Source: an uncultured Lachnospiraceae bacterium
GTDB lineage: Bacteria; Bacillota; Clostridia; Lachnospirales; Lachnospiraceae
Assembly: GCA_947591245.1 (NCBI GenBank)
Contig: CANQCY010000001.1
Location: forward strand, 1-64,000
DNA: 64,000 bases
Direction: 5' to 3'
In this document: positions 36,512 through 46,378 of the stretch, in pieces
Layout of the letters: every line of letters begins with the position of its first letter
Numbering within the stretch: position 1 is the stretch's first letter
Notes under the pieces: model-generated
What the model was told of the DNA's origin: nothing
The model's input: the letters and a program-made list of their open reading frames with translations, nothing else
The model's database searches: none
Made by a program: the position numbers and the translations under genes

Positions 36512-36544
36512 AAAGAATAGATTTGAAGAGAAATGAGGGGAAGC

Positions 36545-37069
36545 ATGAAACCTTGGAAACATTTTAGCACCATTACAAGACACCGGCATCAGGTTATAAG
36601 AAATTGTTTTTATGCCGGGATTTTTTGGCAGGGACTGCGACATGATCTGTCTAAATATTCCCCGACGGAGTTTATACCGGGGGCAAAATATTACCAGGGA
36701 AACCGAAGCCCGAATGCCGAGGAGCGGGAGACGATCGGTTATTCTGCAGCGTGGCTGCACCATCAGGGAAGGAATAAACACCATTTTGAGTACTGGCAGG
36801 ATTATAACCCGCAAACCCGGATGAGGGAAGCGGTGAAAATGCCGCTGCGGTACGTGAAAGAGATGTTCTGTGACAGGGTGGCGGCGAGTAAGATATATTA
36901 TGGCAAATCGTATACGGAGGATATGCCGCTGACCTATTATGAGAAGGGAAAGCATTGCCGCATCATACATCCGGAAACGGCGGAGCTTCTCGAGCGTTTG
37001 CTCAGGATGCTGAAGGAAAAGGGAGAGAAGGAAACTTTCCGTTATATAAAAGGTTTAAAACAATATTAA
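36545..37069 (+). CDS. DUF5662-like protein
   Basis: The product of 174 residues is rich in His, Tyr and Arg and begins MKPWKHFSTITRHRHQVIRN. Segments QGLRHDLSKYSPTEF and AAWLHHQGRNKHHFEYW repeat the His/Asp spacing of DUF5662 proteins, possibly a metal site like that of HD-type hydrolases. ATG 36545 follows GAGGGG by four bases; ATG 36533 is an alternative. No function is established. cysK follows 13 nt later. Confidence 0.7.
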   Translation: MKPWKHFSTITRHRHQVIRNCFYAGIFWQGLRHDLSKYSPTEFIPGAKYYQGNRSPNAEERETIGYSAAWLHHQGRNKHHFEYWQDYNPQTRMREAVKMPLRYVKEMFCDRVAASKIYYGKSYTEDMPLTYYEKGKHCRIIHPETAELLERLLRMLKEKGEKETFRYIKGLKQY

Positions 37070-37082
37070 GCTGGAGGACGCG

Positions 37083-37985
37083 ATGATAGAAAATGTAGTT
37101 GATTTAATAGGAAATACTCCGCTCGTAAGTTTGCGGCAGACAACCGGTCTGCCTATTTATGCAAAAGCGGAATTTTTAAATCCCGGCGGCAGCATCAAAG
37201 ACCGGGTGGCAAAAAATATGATTGAACAGGCGGAAAAAAATGGCGAATTGAAGCCCGGTATGACAATTATTGAGCCGACAAGCGGCAATACCGGGATTGG
37301 CATTTCTTTAGTCGGAGTCCGAAAGGGTTACCGGGTCATTATCGTAATGCCGGAAAATATGAGCGAGGAGAGAAAAAAAATCATATGCGCGCTTGGGGCG
37401 GAGCTCGTCCTGACGCCGCCGGAGGAGAGTATCGGCGGTTCCGTAAAAAAAGCGGAAGAGCTGGCGCGGGAAATCGGGGAGTGCTTTATACCGCAGCAGT
37501 TTAAGAATCCGAACAATCCCGATATCCATTACCGGCAGACGGCGTCAGAGATCTACGAGCAGATGGATGGAAAGATAGATATATTTGTTTCCGGACTTGG
37601 CAGCGGCGGTACGCTGCAGGGGATCGGGAAGTATTTAAAGGAAAAGGATCCCGGCATTAAAATCGTGGCGGTGGAACCGAAAAATGTCTCGGCGCTGCTG
37701 GGTCATGAACCGGGACTGCACAGCATTCAGGGAATCGGAGACGGATTTATACCGGATGTGCTTGATACATCGCTGATCGATGATATTGTGGAGGTGTCGG
37801 ATGAGGATGCGATCCGGACGACGAGAGAGCTGGCGGGCGTTCAGGGACTTCTGTGCGGCACTTCGTCCGGCGCCAATGTATGGGCATGCAGGAAAATGGC
37901 GGAAAAGTATGGAGATGATAAGAGAATTGCGACCGTGCTTGCAGACCGAATCGAGAGATATTTCAGTACCGGACTTCTTGGATGA
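37083..37985 (+). CDS. cysK: cysteine synthase A
   Basis: PLP-dependent O-acetylserine sulfhydrylase making cysteine from O-acetylserine and sulfide. The PLP lysine is Lys39 in NPGGSIKDRVAKNM; EPTSGNTGIGIS binds the substrate and GSGGTLQGIG the phosphate. GGAGG precedes ATG 37083. At 300 residues it is a normal length, though the usual DTGERY near the C-terminus reads DRIERY. It is cotranscribed with the DUF5662-like gene. Confidence 0.93.
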   Translation: MIENVVDLIGNTPLVSLRQTTGLPIYAKAEFLNPGGSIKDRVAKNMIEQAEKNGELKPGMTIIEPTSGNTGIGISLVGVRKGYRVIIVMPENMSEERKKIICALGAELVLTPPEESIGGSVKKAEELAREIGECFIPQQFKNPNNPDIHYRQTASEIYEQMDGKIDIFVSGLGSGGTLQGIGKYLKEKDPGIKIVAVEPKNVSALLGHEPGLHSIQGIGDGFIPDVLDTSLIDDIVEVSDEDAIRTTRELAGVQGLLCGTSSGANVWACRKMAEKYGDDKRIATVLADRIERYFSTGLLG

Positions 37986-38089
37986 TTTCCTTTTTTTGGA
38001 TGCTTTTTTGCGACGCGTTGCCATATGTTTGTATATTTTTCAGGTATGATAAGGAAAGTGATAATACTTGTAGAAGAGAGGAAAAGGAT

Positions 38090-39418
38090 ATGAAAGTCAG
38101 AAAGATCTCGTATATTGTGTTTTTAGCGTTTGCTGTAGCGTTGTTTTTCGCGGCGGATAGCGGGGTTACGGTGAACGGTCAGGTGAAGCAGGCGCAGACG
38201 CCGGAAACAGCGGTTTCGGACGATTCCGGGGAAGTCCGCGCGGTCTGGGTCTCTTTCTATGAATATAAGGGAGCCGGGCTGAAAAACAAATCTGAGAGCG
38301 TTTTCCGCACGAATGCGGACAAAATGTTCCGGCGCATCAGGGACAATGGCTGTAATACCGTTTATTTTCATGTGCGTGCGTTTGACGACGCCATATGGCT
38401 GTCGGACAATTTTGAATTTAGTAAATATATGGGAAAAAATAAACCGGAATATGACCCGCTGGCGATACTCATCGAGGCGGCGCACAAGTATGGCCTGTCA
38501 TTTCATGCGTGGATGAATCCATACCGGATTACACAGAGCAAGGTCTACGACCCGTCGAAGCGATCCACAAACAGTCGGATTTTGCTGGCGGTGAGGGAAG
38601 TGATTGACAATTATCCGGTTGACGGCATACATTTTGACGATTATTTCTATCCGTCAAAAGGGCACAAACAGTATAAAAAATATGCATCGCTCTCCGCTGG
38701 GCAGAAAATGTCATATACGAATGCAATGGTGAAGTCGGTGTATAATACTGTTAAGGAAAAGTCATCCGCGCTGAAATTCGGCATCAGCCCGGCGGGAAAT
38801 GTTGATTATTGTACGTCGATTGGCGCGGACGTTAGGACGTGGATGAGCAAGACCGGATATGTAGATTATATCGTACCGCAGATATACTGGTCCAACGAGT
38901 ACAAAATCGGCAAAAGCAAAACCAGGATGTTTGACCAGCGTCTGAGCCAATGGAAGAAGCTGAATACGGCAAATATACCGATGTATATCGGGCTTGGCCT
39001 GTATCGGGGCGGTATGAAGGACAGCGCCGATCTCGGATGGCGCAAAAGTTCAAAAGTTATTGCCAGCCAGATCAGTAAGACAAGGCGAAGCGCTAAGGTT
39101 TCGGGGTATTCGCTTTTCAGTTATGAAAGCCTGTATAAAAAGACTTGCCGTAAAGAAGTAAAAAACATGCTGTCGCGCATTTCTGCCGTCGCGATTTCCG
39201 GCGGAAAGCAAAGCATAAAGGCTGGCGAGACGCTCGCTTTAAAGGCTTCGGCGTGCCCGCTCCGTCTGGGAAAGGCCATTACATGGACATCGTCTGATAA
39301 ATCAGTGGCTTCGGTTTCTTCAAATGGAGTGGTAAAGGCAAAATCGGCGGGGACAGTGACGATATATGCTTCATGGAAGAACAGGAAGGCGGCGCTGCAG
39401 ATTCAAGTGGTTTCGTAA
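38090..39418 (+). CDS. secreted DUF187-type (GHL10) glycoside hydrolase with Big2 domain
   Basis: ATG 38090 behind AGAGGAAAAGG starts a signal peptide (about residues 1-30). The main domain (about 45-355) has EVRAVWVSFYEY, YFHVRAFDDAIW, HAWMNPYRI, DGIHFDDYFYP and YVDYIVPQIYWSN, matching the YngK/DigH group of GHL10 proteins, some of which cleave denuded peptidoglycan glycans. A C-terminal Big2 domain (about 360-442, ITWTSSDKSVASV) probably binds the wall. Upstream in-frame codons reach 37982 but overlap cysK and are not used. Confidence 0.86.
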   Translation: MKVRKISYIVFLAFAVALFFAADSGVTVNGQVKQAQTPETAVSDDSGEVRAVWVSFYEYKGAGLKNKSESVFRTNADKMFRRIRDNGCNTVYFHVRAFDDAIWLSDNFEFSKYMGKNKPEYDPLAILIEAAHKYGLSFHAWMNPYRITQSKVYDPSKRSTNSRILLAVREVIDNYPVDGIHFDDYFYPSKGHKQYKKYASLSAGQKMSYTNAMVKSVYNTVKEKSSALKFGISPAGNVDYCTSIGADVRTWMSKTGYVDYIVPQIYWSNEYKIGKSKTRMFDQRLSQWKKLNTANIPMYIGLGLYRGGMKDSADLGWRKSSKVIASQISKTRRSAKVSGYSLFSYESLYKKTCRKEVKNMLSRISAVAISGGKQSIKAGETLALKASACPLRLGKAITWTSSDKSVASVSSNGVVKAKSAGTVTIYASWKNRKAALQIQVVS

Positions 39419-39451
39419 CGGTTCCCAGGCGGAAAAGGAGGATGGAAGCAA

Positions 39452-40129
39452 ATGGCGGTGATCTTGATTGCGATTGGGCTGCTTTTTACCGGAATTGACA
39501 TATACGGCACATTCGGATTTTATTATCCGGAATTTCATGTGGCCGGACGTGTCGGCAGCCATGAGCTGAGCGAGTCGATTCAAGAATACACGGTGGAAAA
39601 TATTTTGGGTAATCAGGTTCAGGTTGATTATCTGCTTGATGCGGTCGGATGCATTTTCATCCTGATCGGCGTCTGTATGCTTATTAAGCACAATAAGCAG
39701 TTTATCCTCAGCATGCCGTTTGTCTTTTTGACGGCGGCGGCTTCTGTTTTGCTGCGGCTCAGCGGTTTTCTCGTGCAGGGACCGGAGATGGTTGTCTGGA
39801 TATTGGTTCTGTATTTTCTGCTCGCATTTTTTGAGCTGCTCATGGAATATTTCGTCGTGTACTGTGCGGCGGGGGCGACGGATGTTCTTGTCAACCGGGC
39901 GTCTAATACGAGAATGCTTTTTGGCTGGTGGGTTACGGCATTTTGCCGGGTATTTATGGTGTTTCTTACGTTTGTCGGGCACTTTGGCGTGGCGAAATGG
40001 TATGAGGCAGTCCAAGTTCTGGCGGCGGTTTTTTATCTGTATCATCTGATCCGGGCGAGAAAGTATGTGGGACAGAGCGAGCCCTTAAAGATCGGGAAGA
40101 GAAGAAAGCGCGACAAAAATAGGGAGTGA
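39452..40129 (+). CDS. hypothetical polytopic membrane protein
   Basis: The 225-residue product has about five or six hydrophobic helices (near residues 2-25, 60-80, 85-108, 115-140, 150-175 and 185-200) and a basic C-terminal tail GKRRKRDKNRE. A GGAGGATGGA-type site precedes ATG 39452. No family was recognised. It lies between the GHL10 gene and the Tad-like operon and may belong with either. Confidence 0.6.
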   Translation: MAVILIAIGLLFTGIDIYGTFGFYYPEFHVAGRVGSHELSESIQEYTVENILGNQVQVDYLLDAVGCIFILIGVCMLIKHNKQFILSMPFVFLTAAASVLLRLSGFLVQGPEMVVWILVLYFLLAFFELLMEYFVVYCAAGATDVLVNRASNTRMLFGWWVTAFCRVFMVFLTFVGHFGVAKWYEAVQVLAAVFYLYHLIRARKYVGQSEPLKIGKRRKRDKNRE

Positions 40130-40196
40130 TCATTTATATACTCATTTATGTAATATGATACAAAAATTTTCATTAACTTTTGTGGATTTGTGACAA

Positions 40197-40225
40197 TTTA
40201 CAAATCTGCAAAAGGGTGATATGAT
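40197..40225 (+). promoter_or_regulatory. promoter of the Tad-like operon
   Basis: TTTACA at 40197-40202 and TATGAT at 40220-40225 have a 17-base spacer. Transcription would begin near 40232, after the ATG at 40221, which makes that ATG unusable and supports the TTG start at 40269. Confidence 0.7.
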
Positions 40226-40268
40226 AATTTCATTCCACCGAAAAAATGAAAAGGGGGGCATCGACAGA

Positions 40269-41180
40269 TTGAAAATTGCTTTTTGGAGCAATTCACCGGG
40301 GAAGTCAGGAGTTACAGGAAATCTATCCTGTATCAGTATAGTATCGGCCATGTACCAGCCGTCTGAGATGGTACTATTCGAGAATCATGTAAGCATCAAC
40401 AATCTAGGCAGTACGTTTCTAAATCAAAATTCCTATGACAGATTGCAGGAGAAAAATTCATATTTTGTAGAAAATGGGCTGGGGAGGATTTTAGGTTATT
40501 GTGATATGGGAAGCCTGGTAAATTCGGGTATGATATACCGATCGTGTCTTTCCATATTTAATCAGAGAGTGTTTTATCTGCCGGTCGGCGGCATGAATCA
40601 GGATCTGATGGAATACCGGTTAAAAAGGCATGCGGGAGCGGTTATGAATTTATTGCAGAAAGTGTATCCCGAAGTCTGTATTGATATATCTTCATCATCT
40701 TTGGAAAGTTCAAGAAAATTCTTAAAAGAAGCGGATCTGGTTGTGGTCAATCTTTGCCAGAACAATCAGCAGCTCTCTCATTTTTTCCGAAATTTTTCAG
40801 AAATTCAAGAAAAAGCTTTTTATGTGATAGGGAATTATGATCCGAAATCAGAGATTACAAAACATGACATAGTGAAACGATTTGGATTGCCGGGATATGC
40901 CGTGGGTACTATTCCGTATAACCGGAGATTTGCAGACGCGCTTACGAAAGGCGGGCTCATTCCTTTCTTGCTGCGGCATTACGACTGCGGGAAGGAAAAT
41001 GTAAACTATGACTTTATAAGCGCGGTAAAAGAGACAGTAAGCCTGTTTGGACAGGCAAAGGAAACAGTGAAACACAAGCTGGGACAGGAGGAGAAAGGCG
41101 GCGTAAGGGATGAGGGGAAAGAGAAAACTGATATGGACAGGGCTGGCGGTTCTGTTTTTCGCGGCGGCGATACGATATGA
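40269..41180 (+). CDS. TadZ/CpaE-like deviant P-loop protein
   Basis: TTG 40269 is preferred over ATG 40221 because AAGGGGGG (40251-40258) lies ten bases upstream, the promoter's start site lies after 40221, and the product then begins MKIAFWSNSPGKSGVTGNLS. That stretch is a variant of the MinD/ParA deviant Walker A loop. Later segments VCIDISSSS and ADLVVVNLCQN occupy the positions of switch II and the nucleotide-specificity strand. The divergent loop resembles the atypical TadZ proteins that place Tad pilus machines at a cell site. Its C-terminal 70 bases overlap the next gene. Confidence 0.6.
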   Translation: MKIAFWSNSPGKSGVTGNLSCISIVSAMYQPSEMVLFENHVSINNLGSTFLNQNSYDRLQEKNSYFVENGLGRILGYCDMGSLVNSGMIYRSCLSIFNQRVFYLPVGGMNQDLMEYRLKRHAGAVMNLLQKVYPEVCIDISSSSLESSRKFLKEADLVVVNLCQNNQQLSHFFRNFSEIQEKAFYVIGNYDPKSEITKHDIVKRFGLPGYAVGTIPYNRRFADALTKGGLIPFLLRHYDCGKENVNYDFISAVKETVSLFGQAKETVKHKLGQEEKGGVRDEGKEKTDMDRAGGSVFRGGDTI

Positions 41181-43740
41181 GCCGGCTGCGCCGGGCAAAG
41201 CGTCGCTGGCAGCAGCGGGAAAAAATGCGGGTACTCAGAGGGAGCTGGAACAGGCGTTAGAGGCGCCAGGGCAGGCGACGGTTCGCCTGCGGTCAGACAT
41301 TACCGTCAGTAAATGCCTGAAAGTCAAAGGGAGCAAGGTGCTAGACGGCGGAGGAAAATACCGGATTCGGAGAAAGTCTGCGTCCGGCGGTACGTATAAG
41401 GGAACCTTGTTTCAGATGCAGGGCAGCATGTTTAAGCTTAAGGACGTGACGGTGAGCGGAAGCGGGAAAAGCGTTTCTGTGAGCGGCGATATCAACGGAA
41501 AGCTGATCGAGATCGATTCGGGAACGGTAGTATTGGCGTCCGGGGCAAAGCTGACTGCCAATTATAACGCGTCCACCCTGACAGATGGCGGCGGCGGAAT
41601 CACAGTGCACGCTGGTGGAACGGCAGTGATGAAGGAAGGAAGCGCCATTCGGGACAATCTCACGATAACGGGGGGAAGCGGCGTCCGGGTCGAAGCGGGC
41701 GGCATGTTTATTATGGAAGGTGGAACCATAGCAGATAATGCCGTACTCGGTCAAAGAAGAGATACCGGCTTTGACGGAAGGGGCGGTGCGATACATAATC
41801 GGGGAATTGCGATTATTCAGGGCGGAACGATTGCGGAAAATGCGGCGGCTGGATATGAAACAGCCGGAGAAAGCTATGGCGGCTATGGCGGTGCAATTTA
41901 TAACCAGAGTACGCTTACGGTTACGGGCGGAACGATAAAAAACAATAAAGCTACGGCTGCCGGCGGTGCGGTTTATACGAATGAGAGCGGAACGGTCAGT
42001 ATGGAAGGCGGGAAAATCTGCAATAATTCTTCTCCGGGAAAGCGCGGCGGCGGTATTTATATTTCCGCAGCTTCGGCGTTTTGTATGGATGGCGGAACGA
42101 TTAGCGACAACATGGCGGAAGATGGCACGCAGATTTTTCTGTCAAGCACTTCATCCGGCACATTTACAATCCGGGACGGTACAGTGAGCGGGGGCGGAGA
42201 CGTCATTTATAATAACGGCGGAACGGTGTCTGTCATGGGCGGCTCGGTCAGAAGCCGGGAGTGCGCCCTGAAGACGAAAGGAAGCAGCGAGATCCGTGGC
42301 GGCGTTGTGCTGGGCGGCACATATGGCGTGAAATACGGAGGCGGCAATTTGTCCGTATCAGGAAAGCCGCATATCAATTCGGTATATCTTGCAGAAGGCC
42401 GGGTGATTCATGCGGATCGGAACGCCGGCTTTGATGTGCCGTGCGAATTGCGTCCGGCGCTTTATGACGAGGGAGTAAAGCTCGTGCACATCTCTTCCGG
42501 GCAGAAGGCGGAGGATGTGCGGAAATCCTTTTCCCTGAAAAAGAAAGGGCGGTTTATTTTGGAAACCCTCGACGACGGGCTGTATATCGAAAGGGAAAAA
42601 TACCGCGTTGTATTTGACGCGAATGGCGGTCAGGGGAATATGGATGAACAATGGGTATATGTAAATAAGGAGACGGCGCTGCGTGGGTGTACGTTCTGGA
42701 GAGAGGGTTACGCTTTTGTCGGATGGGCGACAAGCCGGACAGTGGTGAAAAAGCCGGAGGATATCATGTATCAGGAGAGGCAGCCGATAAAAAATCTGGC
42801 AGCTCACGGGAAGACGGTGCGGCTGTTTGCGCTGTGGGTGAAACGCCCTATTCTGACAAGCGAACATGACGGCCTTGTCTTTTATGAGGGCGAGCATGTG
42901 AACCGGGAGATTTTACTGCATGGGATGCGGGCGGCGGATGAGTGCGACGGAGACATCTCGGGGCAGATTGAGATCGCCAAAATTATTTTGCCGGACTCAT
43001 CAGAACGCATATTGCCGGATAAGCTTTCCACAAATAAAGCAGGGCTGGGGAAGGGTGAGATCATATATATGGTCACGGATTCTTTTGGTATAAGCGCTGA
43101 GTATCGGCAGATGTATGAGGTGGCGCCAAATAAAGAGCCGGAGCTCCGTGTGCGGGATCGGTATTTTTTTACGGGGGAGTACCCCGGCAGTTTAGATAGG
43201 CAGGCAGAGCGGGATATATTGTCTGATATATGCGTCAAAGATGATGTAGAGACAGAACGGCAGATGGAAACGAACAGGACGGTATTATGGGGAGGACTGA
43301 ATATAAGCAGGGAAGGGGAGTATAAAGTTACGGTCCGGGTGAAGGATCAGTACGGACACCGCTTTTATATGCAGGAGGGAGAAGAAAGGCAGTACGGATC
43401 AGGAAAAGTTTGCGAGAAGACGTTTATGGTGTATGTGGTAAATAAGGATAATGAGGATGCGCGGACGGGAAAGGACGGATTTGTGCGGTTTATAAGCGAA
43501 GAATACACGTATACGCTTCCGGACAATTCGATTTGGCGCACAGAGCCATATGCGAATGAGCTGAGCGACTCATTTCACAAAAGTGAAGACGAATACGAAG
43601 AGGTATGGAGCATTTCCGGTGAGGATAAAAAGAAGATAAAAGCGTTTGCCGGAGAAATGAGCGATCCTTTTTCGCAGGAGGCAAATGATTTGTTTTTAGA
43701 AAAATTTTCTTATCTGAGAGAAGAAAGGCAAGGTGGTTAA
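41110..43740 (+). CDS. large beta-helix surface protein with InlB-type repeat
   Basis: The 876-residue protein starts at ATG 41110 inside the preceding gene, with a signal peptide (about residues 1-35). Residues about 45-450 are parallel beta-helix repeats rich in GGTI..N and GGAIYN motifs, like polymorphic outer membrane and pectate-lyase-fold adhesins. An InlB B-repeat-like unit follows (about 498-580, VVFDANGGQGNMDEQW, FVGWATS), then cadherin/HYR-like beta domains (about 585-780). The C-terminus lacks LPxTG, SLH or a membrane helix. Its place inside a Tad-like operon suggests it is carried or exported by that machine. Confidence 0.7.
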   Translation: MRGKRKLIWTGLAVLFFAAAIRYEPAAPGKASLAAAGKNAGTQRELEQALEAPGQATVRLRSDITVSKCLKVKGSKVLDGGGKYRIRRKSASGGTYKGTLFQMQGSMFKLKDVTVSGSGKSVSVSGDINGKLIEIDSGTVVLASGAKLTANYNASTLTDGGGGITVHAGGTAVMKEGSAIRDNLTITGGSGVRVEAGGMFIMEGGTIADNAVLGQRRDTGFDGRGGAIHNRGIAIIQGGTIAENAAAGYETAGESYGGYGGAIYNQSTLTVTGGTIKNNKATAAGGAVYTNESGTVSMEGGKICNNSSPGKRGGGIYISAASAFCMDGGTISDNMAEDGTQIFLSSTSSGTFTIRDGTVSGGGDVIYNNGGTVSVMGGSVRSRECALKTKGSSEIRGGVVLGGTYGVKYGGGNLSVSGKPHINSVYLAEGRVIHADRNAGFDVPCELRPALYDEGVKLVHISSGQKAEDVRKSFSLKKKGRFILETLDDGLYIEREKYRVVFDANGGQGNMDEQWVYVNKETALRGCTFWREGYAFVGWATSRTVVKKPEDIMYQERQPIKNLAAHGKTVRLFALWVKRPILTSEHDGLVFYEGEHVNREILLHGMRAADECDGDISGQIEIAKIILPDSSERILPDKLSTNKAGLGKGEIIYMVTDSFGISAEYRQMYEVAPNKEPELRVRDRYFFTGEYPGSLDRQAERDILSDICVKDDVETERQMETNRTVLWGGLNISREGEYKVTVRVKDQYGHRFYMQEGEERQYGSGKVCEKTFMVYVVNKDNEDARTGKDGFVRFISEEYTYTLPDNSIWRTEPYANELSDSFHKSEDEYEEVWSISGEDKKKIKAFAGEMSDPFSQEANDLFLEKFSYLREERQGG

Positions 43741-43741
43741 T

Positions 43742-43930
43742 TTGACGGAATTTTTGCAGGAATATGGAAAAATTATAGTGGCAGTATTGGTTGTTCTGGC
43801 TCTGGTGGCGATCGTCCTTCTGTTTCGCGAACCGATCACAGAAATGTTTACGGGGTTATTCCGCAGTTTTTTTGCCAGCATGGGGGAGGAATCCGGGCTG
43901 ACGCTGCCGGAATTTAAGGGAGAGAAGTGA
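43742..43930 (+). CDS. pilin-like small membrane protein 1
   Basis: With TTG 43742 as start (AGGTGG five to six bases upstream) the 62-residue product begins MTEFLQEYGKIIVAVLV; an alternative GTG at 43733 adds three residues. One hydrophobic helix spans about residues 11-30, then an amphipathic segment and a hydrophilic end ...LPEFKGEK. Glu7-Tyr8-Gly9 recur in three other small proteins of this operon. The Glu-Tyr-Gly plus helix resembles the mature N-terminus of Flp pilins, but no cleavable leader is present. Confidence 0.6.
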   Translation: MTEFLQEYGKIIVAVLVVLALVAIVLLFREPITEMFTGLFRSFFASMGEESGLTLPEFKGEK

Positions 43931-43931
43931 G

Positions 43932-45020
43932 ATGGAGCAGTTTGAAAAAAAGTATTTGCTTAAGAGGCAGGATTACGGTTTGCTGTATCCTTATATCGTG
44001 TCAGAAGATGTAACGGATATTAATTGGAATGGAAGGCAGCTGTGGATCGACGATTTGAAAAAGGGAAGGTATCTGGCGGGGGAAGTGCTGACGGAAGAGT
44101 TTGTGGAGCGTTTTGCCTCTCTGATTTCCAGCGTGGTGAGCCTGTCGTTTAACAAGGTAAATCCGGTCCTAGAGGCGGAGACGGAAGAGCTTCGTATCAG
44201 TATCGTGCATGGCTGCGTGACAAGCGCCGGGATTACGATTTCCTTGAGAAAGATACCGGCTGTCAGACGGCTGAGCCGGGACAAAATGATTGCGGAAGGA
44301 TACTGCGGCAGCCAGGTGGCTGAATTTCTGGAAAATTGCATCCGCGTTCATTTAAATATTGCCATATGCGGTATGCCGGGAGCGGGAAAAACGGAGCTTT
44401 TAAAATATCTTACTACATTCATTCCGGATTCGGAACGGGTGATTACGATTGAAGATACGCTGGAAATCCATTATGGAAAAATCAATCCGAATAAAGACTG
44501 CGTGGAGATGAAGGTGGCGGAAAATTTCACATATACGGCGGCGATTAAGGCGTGCCTGCGCCAGCTGCCGCGGTGGATTATTTTGTCTGAAGCGAGATCC
44601 GAAGAGGTCAGATATTTGCTGGAATCGCTCAGCACGGGAACATACGGGCTGACAACGCTGCATACGGATGATGTCAGGAATATTCCGGATCGCATCAAGA
44701 ACATGGCTGGCGGTACGATGGACGCCGGGCGGATTTTAAATGACGCCTACCGTTTTATCAATATCGGAATTTTAGTTAAGAACACGGCGGGGGCGCACGG
44801 AAAGATCACAAGGCGAATCGAACAGATCTGCGCGTTTGACCGGAGCGGGGATAATTATCTGAAAAGCGAAAACAGGATGACTATTCTCGTGGATCAAGGT
44901 GAGCTTACAGGGGAGACGCTGCCCAAAAACTTGTGCCGGCGCTTTGCGGAAAGCGGCATTTCGTCCGTTTTTCTGCCGCGCGGCAGTACGGTTTTTGGCA
45001 AAAAAGCGGGAGATTATTAG
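43932..45020 (+). CDS. TadA/CpaF-type secretion ATPase
   Basis: This 362-residue T2SS/T4P-superfamily ATPase shows Walker A GMPGAGKT at residues 147-154, the Asp box ITIEDTLEIHY near 173, Walker B WIILSEARSEE near 215 and the His box GLTTLHTDD near 237. The consensus GE(V/A)RG before the second glutamate is SEARS here. The N-terminal domain is short. It should power assembly of a filament or secretion of a substrate from the cytoplasmic face. It starts one base after the pilin-like gene's stop, with AAGGGAG upstream. Confidence 0.9.
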   Translation: MEQFEKKYLLKRQDYGLLYPYIVSEDVTDINWNGRQLWIDDLKKGRYLAGEVLTEEFVERFASLISSVVSLSFNKVNPVLEAETEELRISIVHGCVTSAGITISLRKIPAVRRLSRDKMIAEGYCGSQVAEFLENCIRVHLNIAICGMPGAGKTELLKYLTTFIPDSERVITIEDTLEIHYGKINPNKDCVEMKVAENFTYTAAIKACLRQLPRWIILSEARSEEVRYLLESLSTGTYGLTTLHTDDVRNIPDRIKNMAGGTMDAGRILNDAYRFINIGILVKNTAGAHGKITRRIEQICAFDRSGDNYLKSENRMTILVDQGELTGETLPKNLCRRFAESGISSVFLPRGSTVFGKKAGDY

Positions 45021-45038
45021 AGAGGAATGGAGGAAAAT

Positions 45039-46355
45039 ATGAATAGGGTGAAACGGTCAGGGATGTATTTGGTTCTTCTTTTGCCTGTGTTTTTTTTGAC
45101 GCAGGTTTACGGACTGGGCAGGATATTTGCCATTCCCCTGTTTGCCGGATTTTGTCTGGCATTTAGAAAGCTTAAAAAGTACCGGGCGATGGATCGGGAA
45201 TATGAGGATATTTATTTGCAGGTCACGACATATCTTGAGCAGCTCGTCTGTTCATATCGGAGGCTTGGGCATGCGGGGAAGGCGCTGGAGGACTGCCGAA
45301 TTCTCTTTGATGAGGACAGCCGTATGGGGAATGCGATCGGAAGGGCAAGACATATTCTTTTGACTGGCGAGGGCGTTTTGGACGGCAATATATTATCTGC
45401 TGCGTTTGCTGAGCTGGAAATGCAGTTCGACAGCAGGAGGATGAGGATTATCCACCGCTTTATCTGTAATAGCGAAAGAACGGGAGCGGAGAGCGAGCGA
45501 TCCGCGGATATCCTGCTGGAGGATCTGGAGCTGTGGAAGAACCGGACGAAAATATATCAGAACAGAAAACGGTTTATAAAAATCGAGTGCGGCATCGCTA
45601 CGGCGCTCTCCCTTATGCTCTGCTACGTATCCAAGCTTTTGACGCCGCAGCAGATGGGATTTGATCTTTCGGACAGTTTGCTTTACCAGATCTCGACAGC
45701 GGGCGTTTTTCTTCTGTTTTTGTTTATCTTTGTCACGATATACAGAAAGATGTCAGGAAGCTGGCTTGACGGACGGGAGGAGTCGGAAGGAGCAGAGAGG
45801 GCGCGGAATGAACGGCTGTACCGTATCATAAGCGGAGAAAAAACGAAGGCTTCGGCGCTTACCCGCCATATGGCGAAAAGGATACTGGAGAGATACGTCA
45901 GGAACGAATTTCCGTACTGGCTTTTGCTCGTGACATTATATCTGCAGTCGGAGAGCAGCTATCAGGCGCTCCGCTATTCGATCGGAGAGACGGACGGGGC
46001 GTTCCGGATGGAATTGGAGCGTATGGTTGGGGAAATATACGATTTGCCCAGAAGTTTGGAGCCGTATCTTGGTTTTTTCGATGTTTTATCGATACCGGAG
46101 GTGCAGTCCGGAATGAAGATACTTTATTCCGTCAATGCCAACGGATATGAGGAATCGAAAAAGCAGCTGGATTTTCTTGTGGCGCAGAATAATCGGCTTA
46201 TGGATAAGAATGAGAGCTATCACCACTCCAATCTGATGGCGGGGATGTCTCTGCTCAAGCAGCTGCCAATGGTCGTCTCATGTTTTAAACTGCTGATCGA
46301 TCTGGTGAATTTGCTGGCGATTACGATGGGAAGCTTTCAGAATATGAATTTGTGA
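45039..46355 (+). CDS. TadB/TadC-like (GspF-type) inner-membrane platform protein
   Basis: ATG 45039 has GGAGG five bases upstream, better placed than for ATG 45027. The 438-residue protein has an N-terminal hydrophobic pair of helices, a soluble helical region (about 60-180), two membrane helices (about 190-245), another soluble part and a last hydrophobic stretch near 415-438. The helix-bundle, membrane, helix-bundle layout fits TadB/TadC or GspF proteins, although sequence motifs are weak. Only one such gene is present, whereas classical Tad loci have both tadB and tadC. Confidence 0.7.
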   Translation: MNRVKRSGMYLVLLLPVFFLTQVYGLGRIFAIPLFAGFCLAFRKLKKYRAMDREYEDIYLQVTTYLEQLVCSYRRLGHAGKALEDCRILFDEDSRMGNAIGRARHILLTGEGVLDGNILSAAFAELEMQFDSRRMRIIHRFICNSERTGAESERSADILLEDLELWKNRTKIYQNRKRFIKIECGIATALSLMLCYVSKLLTPQQMGFDLSDSLLYQISTAGVFLLFLFIFVTIYRKMSGSWLDGREESEGAERARNERLYRIISGEKTKASALTRHMAKRILERYVRNEFPYWLLLVTLYLQSESSYQALRYSIGETDGAFRMELERMVGEIYDLPRSLEPYLGFFDVLSIPEVQSGMKILYSVNANGYEESKKQLDFLVAQNNRLMDKNESYHHSNLMAGMSLLKQLPMVVSCFKLLIDLVNLLAITMGSFQNMNL

Positions 46356-46378
46356 CGGGTTGTCTGAATGGAGGGAGT

